Assembly (NCBI GenBank): GCA_030549495.1
Contig: JAUIRK010001035.1
Coordinates: 620,001 to 684,000, forward strand
DNA length: 64,000 nucleotides
Direction: 5' to 3'
Source of the DNA: Nectonema munidae
Lineage: Eukaryota > Nematomorpha > Nectonematoida > Nectonematidae
Under the pieces are notes generated by a model. That model was given only the letters and a program-made list of their open reading frames with translations, had not been told where the DNA came from and did not search any database. This document shows positions 62,001 through 64,000 of this stretch, piece after piece (the stretch's first letter is position 1; each line of letters starts with the position of its first letter). Made by a program: the position numbers and the translations under genes.

Positions 62001-63147
62001 TTCCTAAATGTAAAAAAACTATTTATATATTTTTCCTTTTTAAAAGTCAAATCAGGAAAAATGTAAATAGTAAAATTGAAAAAATTTTATTCAAGATTCA
62101 CTTGTCAAAGCTTTTGGTCTGTCCCATTAGTCTCAACATAACGAGATTTTGTTGTATATGAACGAGTGCAGGGGTGGGGAACAGGTTTGAGCTGCGCGCC
62201 GCATTGAAGTCATCAAGGAGGGTTTGGCAACCGCGTTAAAATTCGGTTATATAAAAATTCTAATAGCATTTTAGTAAAGTCAATTCTTCATTGTGCTTAG
62301 ACAAAAAATATTACATTTTTAATTAATTTTAAATCTGAAAGAAATTTTGTTTTTAGGTTCAGCCATTCTAACATTTTTTCAGCAAGTCACTGATGCTTCC
62401 ATTCCTTTATTTATTTCTCTACGTTCCCCCTTTTACAGTTAAATTTTGGGGAACAAAAATTTTTTCATTCATTTTGAGAATATGGCCAATTTTTTCAAGC
62501 AATACCTACATGTGATTAGGAGTAGAAATAAGCATACCTTCACGCAAATGTTCTTTTTCAACGGCGAAAGGTGAAGCAATTAAGAACTTAGTGCGATAGA
62601 GTTTGTTGCATGCTGCTAGGATTTCTTCAGAGTGCCAGGGCTGATTTTTATTTTTGTCTTTCTTTTCTTCAAACAATTCTTTTAATAATTCTTGCACTTC
62701 TAGATTTGATAAGAAGGTTATGCATTTTTCAAAAGCACTATAATTTAGAGGATTTAAGTGAAGCGATTTTTTGTATGATTTGATAGCTAATTCCAAATTA
62801 TCAAATTTGACAAGCAAGTCTGCTTTTAAGGCAAAAACTGAGCTGAGAAAGTTTGTTTCCTCTTCTTTTGTGACATCTAAAAAGTTTTTACCCTTTGTGA
62901 ATTGTTCTATCAATTCGAAGGAAACATTCAATTCATTATTTAGGAAAAGAGAATATGCCGCTATGTATGCACATGAAACACTAGATAGATGCAACTTTCG
63001 GGAACGGATCACATGCGCTGCTCTCGAATAATGAGTGAGTTGAACATACGAGAATGCTAGGAAATAGGCTGCTTTTTCCACTGACAAAACATCTTCTGCA
63101 TTATCAATAAGATGTTCAGCCCAAAAAGCTGCGGATATGAAATCAGT
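34913..63147 (-). CDS. CDC16: Anaphase-promoting complex subunit 6 (APC6/CDC16), six exons, N terminus outside window
   Basis: APC6 is a TPR scaffold subunit of the anaphase-promoting complex, the ubiquitin ligase that drives mitotic exit. Exons in coding order: 62538-63147, 59909-60120, 56982-57181, 44494-44646, 42860-43130, 34913-35089. Every junction is GT-AG and the phases agree (1, 0, 2, 2, 0). The joined product is about 540 residues and collinear with animal CDC16 (about 620): SRAAHVIRSRKL, VSSHQDNP/ISWYCVGVYYL, LYLGLEYSAIKNHINAMKYL, ALLNNMGHCARKLGDYKKAV, then HR/ALAIKNDD. The expected first 20-30 residues are not seen before 64000. Introns of 2.4, 2.7, 12.3, 1.4 and 7.8 kb have collected transposons, almost all with no effect on the exons. 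All exons are free of stops, so the gene looks intact. The tail after the last TPR is shorter than in vertebrates. Confidence 0.93.
35090..35733 (-). other. APC6 intron DNA, nothing recognised
   Basis: AT-rich intron sequence between the terminal APC6 exon and the decayed transposase. Short open frames here have no family resemblance and no supporting splice signals. Confidence 0.4.
35734..37095 (-). mobile_element. Decayed transposase-like gene of an uncharacterised multi-copy family
   Basis: Minus-strand text in several frames that follows one collinear protein: LPAASSFPSNIVQFAGEKM (about 36830), VKHLFEDKLLKAKLAFNSLI and ECELFFKKLFQADQPLIPFL (about 36580-36720), LKESVK-like text, RKKILERNPLKYKLAKGL-like text (about 36320-36390), MAIVLEAFYNANRITCKQAE (36200-36259), then the CGKSSNLALFFSW / KGFSINKSLLIENLLETSLI region and VNASRQRYMNHLEDLKRKR, with a basic tail ending at 35734. 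From memory, similar proteins occur in many copies in fish and cnidarians, with an HGxAxVERGFSxNK motif reminiscent of the hAT dimerisation region. Many breaks. It lies in the last APC6 intron. Confidence 0.6.
37220..39232 (+). mobile_element. hAT copy 2 (ZBED5-like) in the last APC6 intron
   Basis: Plus-strand transposase remnant. LKRHLLRKHPTLAEKDLEYF-like text (about 37410-37485) is the BED finger histidine pair, followed by KKEELNRQRLDNSMHKEV-like text. After the anomalous block at 37741-38030 come VIEIVNFIKSSALNSKLFSQ (about 38080-38140), VKRLSRGKVLYMRADVEIFL and WFIKLAYVTAYLQNLLNMS. C-terminal text to about 38910 includes TYLCESRFATLTVIKTK. The right end (about 39232) read on the minus strand is cactgtttcacaaccttttt and then aagcgacccc, a classic hAT terminus. 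The left end was not found. Several breaks. Confidence 0.78.
37741..38030. other. Block of long homopolymers, probable sequence or assembly artefact
   Basis: Runs of G (up to about 18), A and T follow one another here, with little sequence of normal complexity. It sits exactly where the transposase of hAT copy 2 should have its catalytic first half: coding similarity stops at about 37700 and resumes near 38050 at a later point of the protein. It resembles low-quality base calls used to bridge a gap more than a biological simple repeat. Confidence 0.7.
39785..39914. mobile_element. piggyBac-like MITE copy 2, 130 bp, flanked by TTAA
   Basis: Reverse-orientation relative of the element at 5442-5572. 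Flanked by TTAA on both sides (39781-39784, 39915-39918). Interior blocks match the other copy when reversed: aaacgcagacgatttatatt, caaagtaattgaaaaaagca and gacgaagatgaaattactta. The right terminus is diverged (gacttaatgcc for gtcgtaaatggg). More gcagacga motifs continue to about 40000, suggesting a fragment of a third copy. Confidence 0.82.
40551..40850. repeat. Tandem duplication, period 173 bp
   Basis: About 125 bp (caaaaatcaagatgttcttg ... ttgcatttccaataaata) at 40551-40674 recurs at 40724-40850 with few differences (atatccttctgtcgcc versus atgtccttgtgacgcc). A recent local duplication within the APC6 intron; not coding. Confidence 0.88.
41218..42305. repeat. Direct repeat pair about 55 bp long, 1 kb apart
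   Basis: gacgttaaaggacaaaaact and on to acttttatagtcatttga (41218-41270) recurs as gacgttaaaggacgaaaagt ... acttttatagtcatttga (42252-42305), same orientation. Between them I see no ORF. Too short and isolated to call a class. Confidence 0.7.
42860..43130 (-). CDS. CDC16: APC6/CDC16 exon e
   Basis: 271 nt encoding YSKAMELFTNCLALVIKNCS, then QCWWEALLNNMGHCARKLGD, YKKAVTFHRRAIELSPDAHS and SYSSLALASVLNGQYEEGVL. This is the highly conserved WEPLLNNLGHVCRKLKKYAEAL TPR region of the family. Acceptor acgtttag, donor catcgc|gtaaga, leaving in phase 0. Confidence 0.95.
43131..44493 (-). other. CDC16: APC6 intron
   Basis: A 1.36-kb intron between exons d and e. Apart from the possible alternative exon, no repeat or gene was recognised. 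Confidence 0.7.
43541..43702 (-). other. Possible alternative terminal exon inside an APC6 intron
   Basis: A textbook acceptor (acattttattttacag) ends at 43703. It is followed on the minus strand by a 53-codon open frame (ACVLYRLTLFNDIVSNAISF ... SLSRLLIPM) and, about 110 bases past its stop, an AATAAA (43425-43430). The frame that is open does not match the phase of the preceding APC6 exon; in the matching frame only a few residues follow before a stop. Could be an intronic polyadenylation exon, a non-coding transcript or chance. Confidence 0.25.
44494..44646 (-). CDS. CDC16: APC6/CDC16 exon d
   Basis: 153 nt after a 12.3-kb intron. Encodes CHVSYLYLGLEYSAIKNHIN, then AMKYLSTACNICPQDPHALH and ELAFAEFKHK, matching CHLPMLYIGLEYGLTNNSKL ... 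APEDPFVMHEVGVVAF of human CDC16. Acceptor ttttttag, donor aaaaa|gtgagc, phase 2 in and out. Confidence 0.93.
44647..45429 (-). other. APC6 intron, nothing recognised
   Basis: AT-rich start of the 12.3-kb intron, before the first transposon remnant. No coding similarity. Confidence 0.4.
45430..45590 (+). pseudogene. Zinc-finger fragment like the N terminus of a hAT transposase
   Basis: Reads MSKVAQVTRKIHKIIDKYPS, then EFTISLNKKTI and, one base out of frame, FCKVCNKVKHEKFA. The CKVC...KHE arrangement matches the finger of hAT copy A (FYCKVCLTEVKHEE at about 23600-23680). It is a fragment in front of an unrelated piggyBac remnant, so two elements meet here. Confidence 0.5.
45610..46270 (+). mobile_element. 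piggyBac-like transposase remnant (C-terminal part)
   Basis: First open piece (to 46016): RRNFKAVYVLSSQHIKGFSI, then NPETVARYNKYKVRVDNFNR, MVRDFTSYKPSRRWTMAIFT and NYLDSADFNSWVIYN. These correspond to the piggyBac block K.VLLLSS.H... YN..KGGVD..D.M...Y...R...RW.. .FYN.LD...N.Y. . A frame change follows, then the C-terminal cysteine-rich finger GYCSIPECKSRTRCSRKCSF, CKKFICKNN and LLCPTCYSDM, ending 46270. The N-terminal half and terminal repeats are missing. It is the only piggyBac coding sequence in the window and a conceivable relative of whatever mobilised the TTAA MITEs. Confidence 0.8.
46271..46899. other. APC6 intron, nothing recognised
   Basis: AT-rich DNA between the piggyBac remnant and the Penelope-like element. 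Confidence 0.4.
46900..49155 (+). mobile_element. Penelope-like retroelement, broken, interrupted by a LINE
   Basis: Fossil of a Penelope-like element. The N-terminal block NLSSKKLTNQEKSILQYGLK (about 46995-47060) and the RT blocks YGLPKIHKQNIPLRPIISSL, then DFVKRMSN and IHGVPMGNPLRPMIANLTMQ (48430-48960) are recognisable. A LINE 3' fragment (47165-48185) sits between the N-terminal block and RT. The copy is broken in several places, ends are not defined, and no GIY-YIG endonuclease was recognised. Confidence 0.75.
47165..48185 (+). mobile_element. CR1/Jockey-like LINE copy 3, inserted in the Penelope-like element
   Basis: Starts near 47190 with LTFSNWCPLNLLSFNLSKCV and continues INLFNYLGLTFNENLSWFRH, VSRLLGTFRKIEMYLTFQCK, KLLYNAFIFPHFLYCNLI, then in other frames FINLSRSFNDSFSCINIYNI and a 3' untranslated region with cgatgaggcaacgaagcttc. 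Ends at a TTC-rich tail (aataaatttcttcgtcttct). Similar in tail and C-terminal blocks to the copy at 15486-17560, so probably the same family. 5'-truncated, with at least three frame changes. Confidence 0.78.
49290..51688 (+). mobile_element. hAT element (third type) split by a nested hAT
   Basis: Transposase text before the insertion: TDNDSNFLKDFIQIGAEIVM (about 49310-49370) and KRCAAHTLNLVARKDTDAEF (49528-49590). After it: GRRQVIPNTTRFNSLYDSIE (50888-50950, the RW-type block reads RF here), QLAVAFHPKFFLIWLENFDK (about 51178-51236), then VNTWLQTKSKDLMTDAVFLS and TRASLSDANFEKLLF (51410-51547, C-terminal dimerisation block, internally shortened). The right terminus, on the minus strand CAGTAGTGGGATTCAGCCGG, ends at 51688 and is a recognisable hAT end. 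The left end was not found. Lies in the 12.3-kb APC6 intron. Confidence 0.82.
49624..50833 (-). mobile_element. hAT element, CAGGGCGAG family, copy C, with perfect 8-bp duplication
   Basis: 1210 bp from CAGGGCGAGGAAAAATTGAC to (minus strand) CAGGGCGAGTAAAAGTCAAT. The flanks are identical 8-mers: attattag at 49616-49623 and at 50834-50841. Transposase remnants lie on the minus strand: a finger region near 50520-50560 (cysteine/histidine text like copy A), HLLHKFTLKVKL (about 50370-50405) and QVLTLEVERSFSKLKKLLEN (about 49830-49895). Several breaks. It is the same family as 23316-24546, and the two share the internal deletions and nearly the same C-terminal text, so both are copies of one non-autonomous deletion derivative. 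Precisely inserted in the coding region of the surrounding hAT. Confidence 0.95.
51689..53080. other. APC6 intron, nothing recognised
   Basis: AT-rich with no family-like coding text. A perfectly ordinary stretch apart from some TA-rich runs. Confidence 0.4.
53081..53195. repeat. Two tandem 60-bp units, each a 13-bp imperfect hairpin
   Basis: Units start at 53081 (tttctagtccagcatcgttt) and 53141 (tttctactccagcatcgttg). In each, the arms CTA(G/C)TCCAGCATC and GATGCGGGATTAG pair at about 11 of 13 positions around a 14-base loop. No family recognised. Confidence 0.8.
53615..56412 (-). mobile_element. Complete hAT transposon with terminal repeats and perfect 8-bp duplication
   Basis: 2798 bp bounded by TAGAGAGTCCACCTCG (left) and, on the minus strand, TAGAGAATCCACCCCG (right): 14 of 16 bases match. 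Flanked by identical 8-mers gttgagag at 53607-53614 and 56413-56420. Both subterminal regions are rich in ccccgggg/ctcgggg blocks, unlike anything nearby, and the interior is AT-rich. It carries one transposase gene on the minus strand, with only a few frame changes. The most complete and probably youngest DNA transposon here. Located in the 12.3-kb APC6 intron, opposite neither exon nor splice site; it ends 570 bp from exon c. Confidence 0.95.
54120..55950 (-). pseudogene. hAT transposase with BED finger, nearly whole
   Basis: An open frame of 416 codons (54700-55950) starts MDSNNFKDISTERKSLVWAH. BED zinc finger: C32, C35, H52, H57 (CKHC ... HLKNKH). First catalytic Asp is D168 in SLSLDEATGCGN and the second is D231 in SMITDGCSLM. 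CYAHALHLAICD and DIKTRWNSLLAMLERFLN are the standard hAT C..H and RW motifs. A frame change in a T-run (about 54715) leads to LDKLKDMDNFFSLKIREAVY and so on; another near 54450 and one near 54320 lead to the dimerisation domain PTSSLPERVFSSLGCFKTKI, then RNRLNDKTLSALLFMKYF, stop about 54130. All three shifts fall in homopolymers, so some could be sequencing errors. The start is the first ATG, just before the conserved WAHYLF. Confidence 0.9.
56421..56981 (-). other. APC6 intron, nothing recognised
   Basis: DNA between the complete hAT and APC6 exon c; no repeat or coding text recognised. Confidence 0.4.
56982..57181 (-). CDS. CDC16: APC6/CDC16 exon c
   Basis: 200 nt encoding ISWYCVGVYYLCAGRYDDCR, then FAPSWLALAHSFACIDEHEQ and AIASYNIAIKFRK; the human counterpart reads VSWFAVGCYYLMVG ... 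AWIAYGHSFAVESEHDQAM. Two donors lie 7 bases apart (ttcc|gtaagt and agtg|gtaagt). Only the second, at 56981, gives phase 2 and rebuilds the cysteine that opens the next exon (KCCHVSYLYL against human KGCHLPMLY). Confidence 0.92.
57370..57405 (-). pseudogene. tRNA-Asp-like 5' half
   Basis: On the minus strand CCTTGGTAGTATAGTGGTTA + GTATCCGCGTCTGTCATTAA matches the 5' half of a eukaryotic tRNA-Asp, with an intact D arm and A box and the GTC anticodon in the expected place. The T arm and B box are absent, so this is a truncated tRNA copy or the head of an unrelated SINE, not a functional tRNA. Confidence 0.7.
58131..58545. repeat. Tandem duplication, period about 209 bp
   Basis: Both units start with gct(g/a)actacgattgtagttt + catcat (58131 and 58340), followed by a(a/c)tttaaaaat, ttgatgtgtatattaaataa-like text, then accgatgaaaagatct / accaattaaaagatttt. 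Moderately diverged, not coding. The preceding 57410-58130 contains a C-run (about 57660-57672) and nothing else recognised. Confidence 0.7.
58590..59142 (+). pseudogene. Fragment of an uncharacterised repeated ORF
   Basis: The open piece 58918-59142 reads KCVNNCAERSIALLEEYNSS, then SKDEEQMQSYPLQIVEQHRS and KYLNSNKPTLTN. From memory, proteins ending in a closely similar NDTAERGVALxxEYN ... QxLLQVVxxHRxxxPDSxKxTL block are repeated in arthropod genomes with no assigned function. The DNA just upstream (58616-58645) is shared, inverted, with 9079-9107, supporting a mobile origin. The upstream part is unreadable. Confidence 0.5.
59184..59322 (-). mobile_element. tRNA-derived SINE, copy 2
   Basis: Minus strand: head gacatgagtaaggttggtta, B box gggttcgaatcc (about 59261-59272), agttcgatacaaata, then the shared 3' signature aagggtacctttgtc. 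Same block order as the copies at 6440 and 63843. Confidence 0.85.
59323..59908 (-). other. APC6 intron, nothing recognised
   Basis: An open stretch of about 85 codons (59300-59560, +) is present but shows no family resemblance and is probably chance. Confidence 0.35.
59909..60120 (-). CDS. CDC16: APC6/CDC16 exon b
   Basis: 212 nt between acceptor ttttctag and donor ccc|gtaatt. Encodes SVISLCCKAASLYGISDFDK, then SILIYISCLYQLKSISKLNL and SLVSSHQDNP, which aligns with the SLAERHYYNCDFKMCYKL ... LVDLYPSNP stretch of human CDC16. Enters in phase 1 and leaves in phase 0. Confidence 0.9.
60121..62537 (-). other. APC6 intron with an isolated hAT-like terminus
   Basis: Very AT-rich, with a 14-base G-run at about 61505-61518. 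At 62169 a GC-richer segment reads caggggtggggaacaggttt, then gagctgcgcgccgcattgaa, a good likeness of a hAT left end (CAGGGGTGGGCAA...GGCCGCAT), preceded by aacgagtg as a possible target copy. No matching right end or transposase lies before exon a, so it is a solo or truncated end. Confidence 0.55.
62538..63147 (-). CDS. CDC16: APC6/CDC16 exon a (first exon in window)
   Basis: Starts after an acceptor (atttttcag, AG at 63148-63149) with TDFISAAFWAEHLIDNAEDV, matching the YQSALFWADKV region near the N terminus of human CDC16. Contains SYVQLTHYSRAAHVIRSRKL, the most conserved N-terminal TPR, then further TPR helices to VEKEHLRE. Length 610 nt, ending in phase 1 at the donor gaag|gtatgc. Reading through the donor would reach a stop 10 codons on. 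The upstream coding exon is beyond the window or unrecognised. Confidence 0.92.
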
Positions 63148-63842
63148 CTGAAAAATAAATGTATTTCATTTTTCTTATTGATAATGGCTTATATTAGATA
63201 ACTTTTGGCATTTCTCAAATCATTTGTTCAACAGAACACATCGACTAAGATAAACCTTTTCCATCGGATTAGAGGAGGGGGGGAGGGAAGATAGAGCTTT
63301 CTTAGCCCCGCTCGGTATTCGCTCCTGCATCGGTCAACTAGCTACATATACACCTTTTACAGAGGTATTAGCTAAGATTGCAACCATCAACAAACTAACA
63401 TACATAAGAAATCCAAGTTTTCAAGCGATTAGAATTATCATAACTATGACAGATGCAGATATGTAAAGATATAGAGACTGTCAAAAAAATTACATATGTG
63501 AATCGAATTTGATTATCTCTTCCCTTGAAATGAAAGAGAAATTCTTTTAGATGATCAAGGTGGATAACTTTTGTAATTGAAAAAAGAAGTTCATTAAAGA
63601 TTTCTTGAAGAACACGAATTTTAAAGAAGGATTGGTTAACAAAAATTCTGAGTGATATCTTATCATATGATACTAATAAAAAATCCTAGGATCACCAAAA
63701 ATATTTCCTTTTAATTGGAAATCTCTGAGATTGTGTAAATTTTATGGAAAAAAATCACTAAAAACGGACTGAAAATTATATCGAGAAGAGAAAAACAATA
63801 TTATCGATTTTTATGTAGCAAATTTTTCAATTTTGAGTAAAA
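63148..63842 (-). other. APC6 upstream intron, nothing recognised
   Basis: The APC6 exon with the start codon was searched for here without success. A G-rich tract (aggagggggggagggaag) lies at about 63270. Confidence 0.4.
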
Positions 63843-63992
63843 GGTAAGGTAAAGGTACCCTGGGTGTGTTTTCATTGGCAAGGCACTGATGAACCGATCA
63901 AACTATGAACAAATTGGTATCGATAAGAATCGAACCCAGAGGCTTCTGGGCTGAGTCCATCATCTCAACCAACCTGCCATGCCACCCATCGA
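63843..63992 (-). mobile_element. tRNA-derived SINE, copy 3
   Basis: Minus strand: gggtggcatggcaggttggt + tgagatgatgg (A-box-like head), B box gggttcgattc (about 63928-63938), a body with atcgataccaattt, and the 3' signature agggtacctttacc near 63850. Close in layout to copies 1 and 2. It nearly reaches the window edge. Confidence 0.85.
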
Positions 63993-64000
63993 GTATGCTG

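Overview
This is eukaryotic, intron-bearing, strongly AT-rich DNA, most probably from an arthropod. A caligid copepod or a similar crustacean or chelicerate would fit, but the sequence alone does not settle the species. The reasons are GT-AG introns with long T-rich acceptors, host genes of animal type (Dr1/NC2-beta, cathepsin A, APC6/CDC16), three copies of one tRNA-derived SINE family, and a dense population of hAT, piggyBac-like, pogo-like, RTE, CR1/Jockey-like and Penelope-like elements.

Host genes. (1) The anaphase-promoting complex subunit APC6/CDC16 lies on the minus strand. Six exons (62538-63147, 59909-60120, 56982-57181, 44494-44646, 42860-43130, 34913-35089) join with matching splice phases into about 540 residues of TPR protein. 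Only the extreme N terminus is missing, beyond the right edge. The gene occupies almost half the window because its introns have filled with transposons. (2) An intronless-coding cathepsin A-like serine carboxypeptidase lies at 28792-30192 (+) and is complete with its catalytic triad. (3) The first coding exon of Dr1 (NC2-beta histone fold) lies at 4759-4969 (-). (4) A two-exon gene at 19227-20940 (-) belongs to what looks like a multi-copy arthropod family of unknown function, probably transposon-derived.

Layout. 0.5-4.4 kb: a ZBED5/SCAND3-like hAT transposase gene split by a 5'-truncated RTE LINE. 4.7-7.4 kb: the Dr1 exon, a 131-bp TTAA-flanked piggyBac-like MITE and a SINE. 7.5-12.7 kb: a span bounded by pogo/Tigger-like inverted repeats and TA, with a decayed hAT transposase inside. 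15.5-18.4 kb: two CR1/Jockey-like LINE copies on the minus strand. 18.9-23.1 kb: the multi-copy gene within blocks of direct repeats. 23.3-26.8 kb: two related hAT copies, a minisatellite and a LINE 3' end. 28.8-30.2 kb: cathepsin A. 31.6-33.8 kb: a second RTE LINE. 34.9 kb to the right edge: APC6 and the elements in its introns.

The best-supported new observations are structural. One hAT element (53615-56412) is complete from end to end, with a perfect 8-bp target duplication. A smaller hAT (49624-50833) sits inside the coding region of another hAT, also with a perfect 8-bp duplication. A second copy of that smaller hAT lies at 23316-24546. Two piggyBac-like MITEs of 130-131 bp lie 34 kb apart in opposite orientation. 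A block of long homopolymers at about 37741-38030 looks like an assembly or base-calling artefact. No bacterial-type system, CRISPR array, LTR retroelement or virus-derived gene was recognised.
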